Shown: piece after piece, positions 52,143 to 60,906 of the stretch
Numbering within the stretch: the stretch's first letter is position 1
How the letters are laid out: every line of letters begins with the position of its first letter
From: Vineibacter terrae
GTDB taxonomy: Bacteria; Pseudomonadota; Alphaproteobacteria; Reyranellales; Reyranellaceae
Direction of reading: 5' to 3'
DNA length: 64,000 nt
NCBI RefSeq assembly: GCF_008039615.1
Contig: NZ_VDUZ01000009.1
Location: 124,001-188,000, forward strand
Notes under the pieces: generated by a model
Database searches by the model: none
What the model saw: the letters and a program-made list of their open reading frames with translations, nothing else
What the model was told of the DNA's origin: nothing
Program-made: the position numbers and the translations under genes

Positions 52143-53360
52143 CTAGACGGCAAACGCCTTCATGGCGACGCGCTCGTCACCCAGGCGCGACGGGTCGGGC
52201 CGCGCCCGCGCTGCGATCAGCGCCTTGGACGCCATGAACTCCGGCATGCGGTTGACGGCGTCGACCGCGATCAGCACGCCGTCGCGCAGGTAGAAGACCG
52301 CGAACGACCGGCCGCTGTCCGGCGAGCCGCGCACGATGGCCGTGTCGTGGCCGCCCGACAGCCCCGCCATCTGCAGCTTCACGTCGTACTGGTCGGACCA
52401 GAACCACGGCGTCTCCATCGCCGGCGGCGGCCGGCCGCAGATGGAAGCCGCCGCGATCTTCGCCTGCTCCAGCGCGTTGTGCACCGACTCCAGCCGCAGG
52501 TTCTGGTCCAGCATCGGATGCAGTCGCCGGGTGCAGTCGCCGACGGCATAGACCGCCGGATCCGCCGTGCGGCACTGCGCATCGACCACGATGCCGTCCT
52601 CGACGGCAAGTCCGGCGTCGCGCGCCAGCTCGACATTGGGCGCGGCGCCCACGCCCACCACCACGAGGTCGGCTTCATGCCGCGCCTCGCCGCAGACGAC
52701 ATGCGTGACCCGGTCGTCGCCGGCGAAGCCGCTGACGGCCGTCCCGGTGATCACGTTCACGCCTTCCTCGCGGTGCAGCCGCTCGTAGAAGCCGGAGACG
52801 ATCGGGCCGACGCCGCGTGCCATCAGCCGCGGCGCCTGCTCCAGGACGGTGACCTGCAGCTTCTGCCTGGCGGCGACCGCCGCCAGCTCCAGGCCGATAT
52901 AGCCGCCACCCACGATCACCAGCCGCCGGCCCGCCGCCAGGCGGGCGCGGATCGCCTGCACGTCCTGCACCGTGCGCAGGTAGAGCACGCCGTCGAGATC
53001 GTTGCCGGCGAGCGGCAGCGCGCGCGGCCGGCTGCCCGTGGCCAGCACCAGGGTGGTGTAGGGAAGCGCCGCGCCACCGTCGATGACGACGGTGCGCGCC
53101 GACCGGTCGATGGCCACGGCGCGGGTGTCCAGCATCAGGCGGACGCCTGATTTATCGTAGAACGCGGGCGGCCTGACATAGAGGCGGTCCAGGGTGACCT
53201 CGCCGGCCAGGAACTTCTTGGACAGCGGCGGCCGCTGGTAGGGCGGATGCGGCTCCTCGCCGACAAGCGTCACGGCGCCCTTGAAGCCGTCCTGCGCCAG
53301 GCTGGCGGCGAGCTGGCCGGCGGCATGTCCTGCGCCGATGATGACAAGCGATTCGTTCAC
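52143..53360 (-). CDS. FAD/NAD-dependent ferredoxin reductase
   Basis: A protein of 405 residues from a GTG at 53360 with AGGA upstream. FAD site VIIGAGHAAGQLA at the N-terminus; PPYQRPPLSKKFLAGE; NAD site VIVGGGYIGLELAA; and VYAVGDCT in the FAD-binding second half. The C-terminal domain is like that of BphA4/putidaredoxin reductases. It feeds NADH electrons to the neighbouring ferredoxin. First gene of the five-gene minus-strand operon; the divergent Rieske operon starts 274 bases away. Confidence 0.92.
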   Translation of the reverse strand: MNESLVIIGAGHAAGQLAASLAQDGFKGAVTLVGEEPHPPYQRPPLSKKFLAGEVTLDRLYVRPPAFYDKSGVRLMLDTRAVAIDRSARTVVIDGGAALPYTTLVLATGSRPRALPLAGNDLDGVLYLRTVQDVQAIRARLAAGRRLVIVGGGYIGLELAAVAARQKLQVTVLEQAPRLMARGVGPIVSGFYERLHREEGVNVITGTAVSGFAGDDRVTHVVCGEARHEADLVVVGVGAAPNVELARDAGLAVEDGIVVDAQCRTADPAVYAVGDCTRRLHPMLDQNLRLESVHNALEQAKIAAASICGRPPPAMETPWFWSDQYDVKLQMAGLSGGHDTAIVRGSPDSGRSFAVFYLRDGVLIAVDAVNRMPEFMASKALIAARARPDPSRLGDERVAMKAFAV

Positions 53361-53477
53361 GCGTTCCTGCCTGCAAAGATGCCGAGAAAAGTTCCGGCAT
53401 CGTAGCGCAATGACGATTGGTCGTGCACCCGCGTCCGATGGCACTATAACCGTGGGCCGGTCGCCGGTTCAAGATTC

Positions 53478-53493
53478 TAACGGATGTTTGTTA
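53478..53493. promoter_or_regulatory. TAAC-N8-GTTA operator-like box in the reductase/Rieske divergent promoter
   Basis: TAACGGATGTTTGTTA, inverted repeat 4-8-4. Its reverse complement continues TAACAAACATCCGTTAGAAT, closely matching the box at 59487-59502 and partly that at 57381. Located 118 bases before the reductase start and 142 before the oxygenase start. Confidence 0.5.
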
Positions 53494-53634
53494 TTTTTAT
53501 TGACTTGAAAGGGCCTGTGCGCCAATGCCGAGCTGTTCGGCGGCGCCCGGGCGCTTTGCGACCGCGTCATGGACATGGTCGAGCGCAAGGCCGCCGAGTA
53601 GGCTGGCCGTCATCGCGCCGTGAGGGAGGAAAGC

Positions 53635-54936
53635 ATGAGCATCGTGGCCGCCCTGCCGGACTCGTCCGGCGCCTATGCCGGCATGATCCGCGAGGACCGG
53701 GAGCGGCATCTGTTCCGCGTCGCCCGGCAGGCCTTCACCGACGAGGCCGTGCTCGAGGCGGAGCGACGGCAGATCTTCGATCGCTGCTGGCTCTATATCG
53801 GCCATGGCTCGGAGATCGCCGGCAACTGCGATTTCCTGACCCGCTCGGTCGGCGGCCGCGAGCTGATCTTCAATCGCGACCGCGGCGGCGCCGTGCATGC
53901 GTTCCTCAACACCTGCCCCCACCGCGGCGCCACGGTCGTGCGCGAGAGCAAGGGCAATGCGTTGTCGTTCCGCTGCTTCTATCACGGCTGGTCGTTCAAC
54001 GTGAACGGCCGCTTCGCGTCGCGCTTCGAGGAAGGCAACTACGGCAAGGACCACTACGACGGCGGCTGCGCCGACCTCGTGCAGGTGCCGCGCCTGGAGA
54101 GCTATCGCGATTTCTGGTTCATCAATTTCGACCGCAACGCCGTGCCGCTGCCGGATTACCTGGCGCAGGCCAAGGAGTTCATCGACCTCGTGGCCGACCA
54201 GGCCGAGGCCGGCATGGAGATCATCGGCAGCGGCCAGCAATACATCATCAAGGCCAACTGGAAGCTGCTGGCCGAGAACAGCGTCGATGCCTTCCATGGA
54301 CTGCCCACGCACAGCACCTATTTCGACTACCTGCAGAATGTCGGCAGCCTGCGGATGGGCAAGGGCTTCGACGCCAGCGCCAACCGCATGACCGACCTGG
54401 GCAACGGCCATGCCGTGATCGAGTACGGCTCGCCCTGGGGCCGGCCGATCGCGCGCTGGGTGCCGGCCTGGGGCGAGGAGACGCGCGACGTCGTGCAGCG
54501 CCTGCGCCAGGGGCTGATCCGGCGTTTCGGCGAGGTGCGTGGCCTGCGCATGGCCGAGACCAGCCGCAACATGATCATCTTCCCGAACCTGGTGATCAAC
54601 GACATCATGGCCATCACCGTGCGCACCTTCTATCCCGAGGCGGCGGACCGCATGGCGGTTAGCGCCTGGGCGCTGGGCCCGTGCGGCGAGGATGCCGCCC
54701 TGCGCAAGCTGAGGCTGTTCAACTTCCTGGAGTTCCTGGGGCCAGGCGGCTTCGCCACGCCCGACGACCAGGAGGCGCTGGAGAATTGCCAGCGCGGCTA
54801 TCGCAACATGCGCGAGGCGGGCTGGAACGACATCTCCAAGGGCATGCCGCGGGCCGGCGCCCCCAGGAACGACGACGAGGAGCAGATGCGCTGCTTCTGG
54901 CGCGAATGGCGCCGCCGCATGACGGCGGCCGCTTGA
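53635..54936 (+). CDS. Rieske ring-hydroxylating oxygenase, alpha subunit
   Basis: A protein of 433 residues; ATG after GGGAGG. Rieske centre Cys94-x-His96 and Cys114-x2-His117 (CPHRG, CFYHGW). Catalytic domain with ENSVDAFHGLPTHS giving the non-haem iron ligands His221 and His226 (with Asp218 bridging) and Asp377/378 (PDDQEALE). This is a typical large subunit of an aromatic ring dioxygenase. A partner small subunit follows 23 bases later, and the ferredoxin and reductase lie in the divergent operon, so all components are in hand. The substrate is not readable. Confidence 0.94.
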   Translation: MSIVAALPDSSGAYAGMIREDRERHLFRVARQAFTDEAVLEAERRQIFDRCWLYIGHGSEIAGNCDFLTRSVGGRELIFNRDRGGAVHAFLNTCPHRGATVVRESKGNALSFRCFYHGWSFNVNGRFASRFEEGNYGKDHYDGGCADLVQVPRLESYRDFWFINFDRNAVPLPDYLAQAKEFIDLVADQAEAGMEIIGSGQQYIIKANWKLLAENSVDAFHGLPTHSTYFDYLQNVGSLRMGKGFDASANRMTDLGNGHAVIEYGSPWGRPIARWVPAWGEETRDVVQRLRQGLIRRFGEVRGLRMAETSRNMIIFPNLVINDIMAITVRTFYPEAADRMAVSAWALGPCGEDAALRKLRLFNFLEFLGPGGFATPDDQEALENCQRGYRNMREAGWNDISKGMPRAGAPRNDDEEQMRCFWREWRRRMTAAA

Positions 54937-54959
54937 GCGGGCATGGGAGCAGGTGCGAC

Positions 54960-55481
54960 ATGAACGCCGACTCGCCGATCGCCGATGACCTGGCCATGAG
55001 CGGAAGCTGCACCCGGGCCAAGGTCGAGAACTTCCTCTATCACGAGGCCGCGCTGCTCGACGGCTGGCGCATCGAGGAATGGTTCGCGCTCTTCGCCGAG
55101 GGCGCGACCTACGAGGTGCCGCCGACGGGCGATGGCGACGAGACCGACCCGGCCACGTCGCTGTTCTATATCGCCGACGACTACGTGCGCCTGCGCGAGC
55201 GCGTCACGCGGCTGCTGAAGAAGGACGCGCATTCCGAGTTCCCGCGCTCGCGCCAACGCCACATGGTCAGCAACGTGCGCGTCACGGCGCTGGTCGACGG
55301 TGTCGCCGACGTCGCATGCAATTTCGTCACCTACCGCGCCCGGCGCGGCGTGGTCGACACCTACTACGGCCAGCATCTCTACCGGATCGACTGCAACGCG
55401 GCGCCGTGGAGGATCCGCTCCAAGCGCTCCGTGCTTGACATGGACATGCTCTATCCCGGCAAGCTCAGCATCATCATCTGA
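54960..55481 (+). CDS. Rieske oxygenase, beta subunit
   Basis: A protein of 173 residues of the small, cystatin-like oxygenase subunit family: VENFLYHEAALLDGWRIEEWFALFAEGATYEVPP, then SLFYIADDYVRLRERVTRLL, HMVSNVRVTALVDG, VDTYYGQHLYRID. It stabilises the alpha hexamer and carries no cofactors. The start is 23 bases after the alpha stop; the next gene begins 16 bases after its own stop. Confidence 0.93.
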   Translation: MNADSPIADDLAMSGSCTRAKVENFLYHEAALLDGWRIEEWFALFAEGATYEVPPTGDGDETDPATSLFYIADDYVRLRERVTRLLKKDAHSEFPRSRQRHMVSNVRVTALVDGVADVACNFVTYRARRGVVDTYYGQHLYRIDCNAAPWRIRSKRSVLDMDMLYPGKLSIII

Positions 55482-55497
55482 CGATGGAGCGTTGCTG

Positions 55498-56502
55498 ATG
55501 GACGGCCTGATCGACGTGCACTCGCACATCGTGCCGCGCGACCTGCCGGCCGAGCCGACGGCCGGCGGCATCGACAAGTGGCCCTGCATCCAGTGCCATA
55601 GCGCGACGGCGGCCACCGTCCTGATGGGGCGCAAGCCGTTCCGCGAGATCGACGAGCGCTCGTGGGACATCCAGCGCCGCATCGCCGACATGGACCGCGA
55701 CGGCGTGTCGGCCCAGGTGCTGTCGCCGATGCCGGAGCTGCTGTCGTACTGGATCGATGCGGCGCCGGCCACCGAGCTGGCGCGCTTCATCAACGGCGCC
55801 ATCGCCGAGATGGTGGCCAAGCGGCCCGACCGGTTCCACGGCCTGGGCTCCGTGCCGTTGCAGGACCCTGAGCGCGCCGCCGCCGAGCTGCTTCTGGTCA
55901 AGGAGCGCTTCGGGCTGAGCGGCGTCGAGATCGGCAGCAACATCAATGGCCGCTATCTCGGCGACCGCCGCTTCGATCCGTTCTTCGCCGCGGCGCAGGA
56001 GCTCGACCTGGCCGTCTTCGTGCATGCGCTGCATCCGCTGCAGGCGCCGCATCTGACCGCGAGCCCGGCCCTGGTGGCGCTGGCGGCGTTTCCCGTCGAC
56101 ACCGCCTTGTGCGCCGCCAGCCTGATCATGGACGGCGTGCTGGAGCGCTTCCCGCGGCTGCGGATCGGGTTCAGCCACGGCGGCGGCGTCCTGGCGCCCA
56201 TCCTGCACCGCATGGAGAACGGCTGGCACCGCATGCGCGGCTTCGACGGCAAGCTGCCGCAGTCGCCGAAAGCCTATGCCGCGCGCTTCTTCTACGACAG
56301 CCTGGTCTACGATGCGCATTATCTTGCGCACCTGGTGACGGATGTCGCGCCCGGCCAGGTCTTCGCCGGCACCGACTATCCCTATCTCATCGAGCAGCGT
56401 GACCCCGCTGCCTTCATCGCCGGCGTCGCTGACCGGGTCGCCGGGGGCGCCACACTGTGGTCCAGCGCCGCACGGCGCTTCCTCGGGCTGGACGTTGCAT
56501 GA
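55498..56502 (+). CDS. ACMSD-like metal-dependent amidohydrolase / decarboxylase
   Basis: A protein of 334 residues. Metal-binding VHSHI at residues 7-11, FVHALHP, RIGFSHGGG, and GTDYP near the C-terminus (Asp), the same layout as aminocarboxymuconate-semialdehyde decarboxylase and related TIM-barrel enzymes that decarboxylate or hydrolyse ring-cleavage or aromatic acid intermediates. GGAGC precedes the ATG by 9 bases. In the Rieske operon it could act on an aromatic acid or a ring-opening product; inferred. Confidence 0.88.
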   Translation: MDGLIDVHSHIVPRDLPAEPTAGGIDKWPCIQCHSATAATVLMGRKPFREIDERSWDIQRRIADMDRDGVSAQVLSPMPELLSYWIDAAPATELARFINGAIAEMVAKRPDRFHGLGSVPLQDPERAAAELLLVKERFGLSGVEIGSNINGRYLGDRRFDPFFAAAQELDLAVFVHALHPLQAPHLTASPALVALAAFPVDTALCAASLIMDGVLERFPRLRIGFSHGGGVLAPILHRMENGWHRMRGFDGKLPQSPKAYAARFFYDSLVYDAHYLAHLVTDVAPGQVFAGTDYPYLIEQRDPAAFIAGVADRVAGGATLWSSAARRFLGLDVA

Positions 56503-56559
56503 GGCGGCTCCTATAAGATCGCGGTGGTGGGGCCGCACGGCACGTATTGCGGGCAGGTG

Positions 56560-57180
56560 ATGCAGCAGTTCGCAAAAACCACGAAGAACGCGGTATCGAA
56601 GGCAGACAAGACAAAGGCGCGCTTGATCAACGTCGCCAAGCGCCTGGTTCAGGAGCACGGCTCCGATGTCGTGACCCTGCGCGATATCGCGGCGGCGGCC
56701 AAGATGAAGGCCGGCAGCATCTACTATCACTTCGAATCCCGGGATGAGATCATTCGCGCCGTGCTGGCCGACGGTATCGGCCGCGCCACCGTGGCGGTGA
56801 CGGCAGCGATCACCGCCGCCGGCCCGCAGAGCACGCCGATCGAGCGTTTCCACGCGGCTTTGCGGGCGCATCTGAAATACACGGTCGAGGAGCATTTCTC
56901 GGCGCGGCTCAAGGCCATAAGGCGCCTGCCCAAGCGCCTGCGCGACCAGCACATGAGCCAGGAACGCGAGTACGCCGCGATCTTCACCGGCCTGCTGCGC
57001 GAAGCCCAGAAGCAGGGGGCGTTGCGCCCCGGCTACAATCTGTCGGTGGTGCGCATGCTGGCCATGGGCGCGCTCACCTGGGTTGCCGAGTGGTACGACC
57101 CGCAAGGCCCGATGTCGCTCGACGACGTGGCCGACGAGCTGATGCGCATCCTGCGCGACGGTGTCATCAAGCCCGCATAG
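56560..57180 (+). CDS. TetR-family transcriptional regulator
   Basis: A protein of 206 residues from the ATG at 56560 (an earlier GTG at 56524 would add 12). N-terminal helix-turn-helix at 20-60: RLINVAKRLVQEHGSDVVTLRDIAAAAKMKAGSIYYHFESRDEI. The ligand-binding C-terminal half is alpha-helical and of standard length. Likely represses nearby catabolic genes until the pathway substrate appears. It lies between the Rieske set and the transport genes; candidate operators are the boxes at 53478, 57381 and 59487. Confidence 0.92.
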   Translation: MQQFAKTTKNAVSKADKTKARLINVAKRLVQEHGSDVVTLRDIAAAAKMKAGSIYYHFESRDEIIRAVLADGIGRATVAVTAAITAAGPQSTPIERFHAALRAHLKYTVEEHFSARLKAIRRLPKRLRDQHMSQEREYAAIFTGLLREAQKQGALRPGYNLSVVRMLAMGALTWVAEWYDPQGPMSLDDVADELMRILRDGVIKPA

Positions 57181-57204
57181 CCGCGCCGCTCGCCCGAGCG
57201 GCCC

Positions 57205-57340
57205 ACGCTGTCATTCCGGACGATCCACGCCGTCATCCCGAGCAGTCCCACCATTGTCATCCCGAGCGCAGCGAGGGATCTCCCGCGCATGGCGCACCGT
57301 ACCTCATTTGCGGGAGATCCCTCGCTGCGCTCGGGATGAC
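57205..57340. repeat. GTCATCCCGAGC palindromic repeat element with degenerate half-copies
   Basis: Arms 57256-57286 and 57310-57340 (31 bases) are perfectly complementary, with a 23-base loop. Upstream, 57210-57256 holds two degenerate starts of the same motif (TGTCATTCCGGACGATCC, GTCATCCCGAGCAGTCCC) at 24-base steps. Downstream, TCAAGATGACAG is another fragment. The element lies between the TetR gene and the next promoter. Confidence 0.85.
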
Positions 57341-57380
57341 GGTTGCGCTCAAGATGACAGAACCCGGCTTGCGCTGAATT

Positions 57381-57403
57381 CTAACATCTGTTCTATTCGA
57401 ACA
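57381..57403. promoter_or_regulatory. Operator-like box upstream of the TctC-type binding protein
   Basis: CTAACATCTGTTCTATTCGAACA contains TGTTC-N5-GAACA (57389-57403) and shares CATCTGTT with the boxes at 59487 and (reversed) 53478. Ends 38 bases before the start codon, a usual operator distance. Confidence 0.45.
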
Positions 57404-57441
57404 AAGGTAAGTTTTCGGGGTCGAGACGTCGGGAGGCAATC

Positions 57442-58413
57442 ATGCGCAGGCTGCGCTTCATCGATCTTGCCGCCATGGGCGGCGTGGCCATGGCGGCGGC
57501 GCCGTCGTCATCGTGGGCGGTGCAGCCCTATCCGTCGCGTCCGGTCAGGGTGGTGGTGCCGCTGGCGGCCGGCGGCAACATGGACGCCATGACCCGTCTG
57601 ATCACCGAGCGGCTGGCGGCCGTGCTGGGCCAGCCGGTCATCGTCGACAACCGGCCGGGTGCGACCGGCATGATCGGCGCCAATGCCGTCGCCAAGGCGG
57701 AGCCCGACGGCCATACCGTTCTGTTCGCGATCAGCAGTGTCGTGCAGAGCATCCGCCTGCAGAAGAATCCACCCTACGCCTTGCGCGAGCTGGCGTCGGT
57801 CACGCAGCTCGCCGATCTGCCGGTCGCCTTCGGCATTGCCGAGGCGCTGGGGGCGCGCGACCTTGCGGGATTCGTCAACATGGTCAAGCAGCGGCCCGGC
57901 AAGCTGTCGTACGGCTCCTACGGCATCGGCTCCAGCGGCCACATCATCGGCGAGATGCTGAAGCGCACGGCCGGCATGAACATCGTGCATGTGCCCTACA
58001 AGGGCGAGGCGCCGGCGATCAACGACCTGCTGGGCGGGCAGGTCAGCGCCGTGTTCGGCTCGGCCGGCGGCGTGGCGCAGCATCCCGGCAAGATCCGGAT
58101 GGTGGCCGTGTCGGGAGCCCGCCGCCTCACCCGCTACCCTGACGCGCCGACCTTCGACGAGGCCGGCTTTCCGCTGGGCGGGCTGACCGGATGGGCGGGC
58201 GCCTTCGTGCCGGCGTCGACGCCGGCGCCGATCATCGAGCGGCTGCGCGTCGAGATCGATCGTATCGTGCGTCTGCCGGATATTGCGGCGCGCATTCTCG
58301 ATTTCGGTTTCGAGCCCATGGGCGAGACCGCGACGCCTTTCGCCGCCTTCGTGCAGGACCAATATGATCGTTGGGGCGCGGCCATCAAGGATGCCAATAT
58401 CGAACCCGAATGA
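57442..58413 (+). CDS. Tripartite tricarboxylate transporter-type (Bug/TctC) solute-binding protein
   Basis: A protein of 323 residues with signal peptide (cleavage near SWA, residue 26). Bug-family markers: YPSRPVRVVVPLAAGGNMDAMTRLI, VIVDNRPGATGMIGANAVAKAEPDGHTV, LSYGSYGIGSSGHI, HVPYKGEAPAINDLLGGQVSAVF. It binds an organic or aromatic acid in the periplasm. No TctA/TctB membrane proteins adjoin it. A GGGAGG ribosome site precedes the ATG. Just downstream of the TetR gene and the repeat element. Confidence 0.92.
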   Translation: MRRLRFIDLAAMGGVAMAAAPSSSWAVQPYPSRPVRVVVPLAAGGNMDAMTRLITERLAAVLGQPVIVDNRPGATGMIGANAVAKAEPDGHTVLFAISSVVQSIRLQKNPPYALRELASVTQLADLPVAFGIAEALGARDLAGFVNMVKQRPGKLSYGSYGIGSSGHIIGEMLKRTAGMNIVHVPYKGEAPAINDLLGGQVSAVFGSAGGVAQHPGKIRMVAVSGARRLTRYPDAPTFDEAGFPLGGLTGWAGAFVPASTPAPIIERLRVEIDRIVRLPDIAARILDFGFEPMGETATPFAAFVQDQYDRWGAAIKDANIEPE

Positions 58414-58436
58414 GGTGCGTTGATCGGAGGACGCGC

Positions 58437-59414
58437 GTGAAAGCCATGATGTGCCGGGCATTCGGCCCGCCGGAGTCGCTCGTGCTGCAGGAATTGCCGT
58501 CGCCGCCGCTGGCGCCGGGCCAGCTCAGGGTCGCAGTGCATGCCTGCGGCGTGAACTTCCCCGACCTGCTCATGATGCAGGGCCGCTACCAGTTCAAGCC
58601 GCCGCTGCCCTTCGCGCCTGGCGGTGAGGTCGCCGGTGTCGTGGTCGAGACGGGGCCGGATGCCACGGGCTTTCCCGTCGGCGCGCGCGTGCGCTGCTCG
58701 GTGGGCCATGGCGGCTTCGCCGATGAGGTGGTCGTCGCCGGGAAGCAGGTGGTCGCGCTCCCGGACGCGGTGGATTTCGTCACCGGTGCCGTGATGGGCG
58801 CAGCCTACGGCACGTCGCTGCACGCGCTGGCCGACCGCGCGCAGCTCGCGCCGGGCGAGAGCGTGCTGGTGCTGGGCGCGACCGGCGGCGTCGGTCTGTC
58901 GGCCGTCCAGCTCGCCAAGCTCATGGGCGCCCGGGTGCTGGCTGCCGGCGGCAGCGATGCCAAGCTGGCACAGGTCGCGGCCGCCGGGGCCGACGCCGTC
59001 GTCAACTACAACACCCAGGATCTGCGTGCCGCGATCGCAGCCTTCACCGACGGCAAGGGCGTCGACGTGGTCTACGACACCGTCGGCGGCAGCTACAGCG
59101 AGCTGGCCTTGCGGTCGACCGCCTGGCGCGGACGTTTCCTGGTCGTCGGCTTCACCGCTGGCGAGATCCCCAAGCTGGCGGCCAATCTGCTGCTGCTCAA
59201 GGGCTGCGCCGCCATCGGCGTGTTCTACGGCGACTATCTGCGGCGCGAGCCCGAGCATGGCCGCGCCGAGTTCCAGCGACTGATGGGCTGGTTCGAGTCC
59301 GGCCAGCTCAAGCCCCACATCCACCGCACCTATCCGCTGGCCGAGGCATCGGCGGCGCTGCGCGCGATGGCCGACCGCCAGGTCGTGGGCAAGATCGTGG
59401 TCGTGCCGCGCTGA
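58437..59414 (+). CDS. NADPH:quinone oxidoreductase-like enzyme (MDR superfamily)
   Basis: A protein of 325 residues. The GTG at 58437 follows GGAGG by 6 bases. Zinc-free MDR: HACGVNFPDLLMMQGRY near the start, FAPGGEVAGVV, and the nucleotide site GATGGVGLSAVQLAKLMGARV. It reduces quinones or alpha,beta-unsaturated carbonyls with NADPH; in this setting it may also act on an acyl-CoA or a ring product. The start lies 23 bases after the binding-protein stop. Confidence 0.9.
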   Translation: MKAMMCRAFGPPESLVLQELPSPPLAPGQLRVAVHACGVNFPDLLMMQGRYQFKPPLPFAPGGEVAGVVVETGPDATGFPVGARVRCSVGHGGFADEVVVAGKQVVALPDAVDFVTGAVMGAAYGTSLHALADRAQLAPGESVLVLGATGGVGLSAVQLAKLMGARVLAAGGSDAKLAQVAAAGADAVVNYNTQDLRAAIAAFTDGKGVDVVYDTVGGSYSELALRSTAWRGRFLVVGFTAGEIPKLAANLLLLKGCAAIGVFYGDYLRREPEHGRAEFQRLMGWFESGQLKPHIHRTYPLAEASAALRAMADRQVVGKIVVVPR

Positions 59415-59435
59415 GGCGGCGCGGCTCCTGCCGTC

Positions 59436-59460
59436 CCGATCACTGTCATCCCCTCGCTTC
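59436..59460. repeat. Single arm of the GTCATCCC intergenic repeat
   Basis: GATCACTGTCATCCC is one arm of the same palindromic family, shared with 62962; no partner arm is visible. Follows the quinone reductase stop by about 20 bases. Confidence 0.4.
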
Positions 59461-59486
59461 ACGCGCGATGACCACGTTGTAGAAAA

Positions 59487-59502
59487 TAACTACCATCTGT
59501 TA
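59487..59502. promoter_or_regulatory. TAAC-N8-GTTA operator-like box upstream of the LivK-type binding protein
   Basis: TAACTACCATCTGTTA, inverted repeat 4-8-4 in an AT-rich stretch, 64 bases before the start codon. The same pattern occurs at 53478-53493. Confidence 0.5.
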
Positions 59503-59566
59503 GATTTCGATTGCGCTCCCGAGGCTTGTGGCTATGTTCTGCGGCAATCAGACCCGGGAGGAAGCC

Positions 59567-60799
59567 ATGAGCAGGGGCGTGACGCGGCGCGCGGCATTGG
59601 CAGGGGTTACCGGCGCGTCGCTGGCGGCTTGCGGCATCGGTCGCGCTGCGGCGAAGAGCTACGGCCCGGGCGTCACCGATTCGGAGATCAAGCTCGGCAC
59701 CACGTCGCCCTACAGCGGCCCGGCGTCGGGCTTCGGTGTCTACGGCCAGGCGCAATCGGCCTATTTCCAGATGCTGAACGAGCAGGGCGGCGTCAATGGC
59801 CGCAAGGTCAACCTGATCTCGCTCGACAATGCCTACAACCCGCCCAAGGCCCTGGAGCAGACGCGCAAGCTGGTCGAGAGCGACAACGTGCTGGCCATCG
59901 CCGGGTTCCTCGGCACGGCGCCCAACACCTCGGTCCAGAAATACCTCAACGGCAGGAAGGTGCCGAGCCTGTTCCTCACCTCGGGCGCCGAGCGCTTCAA
60001 CGATCCGAAGGAGTATCCCTGGATCGTGCCGCTCTATCCGACCTATGTCGCGCAGGGCAGCATCTTCGCGCGCTACATCCTCGACCAGAAGCCCGGCGCG
60101 AAGATCGCCGTGGTCTATCTCAATGACGATCTCGGCAAGGACTTCCTGCACGGCTTGAAGATCGGCCTGGGCGACAAGGCCAGGTCGATGATCGTGCGCG
60201 AGGTCAGCCATGAGCTGACCGATCCCAGCATCGACAGCCAGATCATCGATCTGAAGGGCGCCGGCGCCGACACGCTGATGCAGTTCACCACGTCGAAATT
60301 CGCCGCCCAGGGCATCCGCAAGGTCCACGACCTCGGCTGGAAGCCGCTGCACATCCTGGCCAGCATCGCCTCGGGCATCGGCGCGACCCTGGTTCCCGCC
60401 GGCGTCGAGCAATCCAAGGGCATCATCACGGCGCGCTGGGAGAAGCTGCCCACCGATCCGGCGACGCTGAACGACCCCGATGTCGTCGCCTACGCGGCCT
60501 TCGTGAAGAAGCACATGCCCAGCCTCAACATCGAGGACAACACGGCGGTCCCGGGCTACATCAACGCTTTCATGATCGCGCATGTCCTGCGCCGGTGCGG
60601 CGATGATCTGACACGCGAGAACGTGCTGAAGCAGGCCACCAGCCTGAAGGATGTCGCGCCGCCGATGCTGCTGCCGGGCATCACGCTCAGCAACTCGCCG
60701 CAGGATTACCTCGCCTTCCACGGCATGCAGCTGGGCCAGTTCGACGGCACACGCTGGGTGTCGATCGGCGACGTGATCAGGATCAGCGCCGCCCGGTGA
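59567..60799 (+). CDS. Branched-chain-amino-acid-type ABC solute-binding protein (LivK family)
   Basis: A protein of 410 residues. ATG at 59567 after GGGAGGAAG. N-terminus with twin arginines (VTRRAALAG) and a lipobox LAAC (Cys22), so a Tat- or Sec-exported lipoprotein. Periplasmic-binding pattern: SEIKLGTTSPYSGPASGFGVYGQAQSAYFQMLNEQGGVNGRKVNLISLDNAYNP and VLAIAGFLGTAPNTSVQKYLN. No LivH, LivM, LivG or LivF genes adjoin it; it likely serves a permease encoded elsewhere and may carry an aromatic acid rather than an amino acid. Confidence 0.92.
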   Translation: MSRGVTRRAALAGVTGASLAACGIGRAAAKSYGPGVTDSEIKLGTTSPYSGPASGFGVYGQAQSAYFQMLNEQGGVNGRKVNLISLDNAYNPPKALEQTRKLVESDNVLAIAGFLGTAPNTSVQKYLNGRKVPSLFLTSGAERFNDPKEYPWIVPLYPTYVAQGSIFARYILDQKPGAKIAVVYLNDDLGKDFLHGLKIGLGDKARSMIVREVSHELTDPSIDSQIIDLKGAGADTLMQFTTSKFAAQGIRKVHDLGWKPLHILASIASGIGATLVPAGVEQSKGIITARWEKLPTDPATLNDPDVVAYAAFVKKHMPSLNIEDNTAVPGYINAFMIAHVLRRCGDDLTRENVLKQATSLKDVAPPMLLPGITLSNSPQDYLAFHGMQLGQFDGTRWVSIGDVIRISAAR

Positions 60800-60906
60800 T
60801 GATCCCGGCGGGTGACGACGCGGCATTCCGCGAGTCGCTTGCGATGACATGAGGGCGATGTCCCGCTACGCTCGGCCTGACCGACCGAACGGGGCTGCCC
60901 ATCGCC

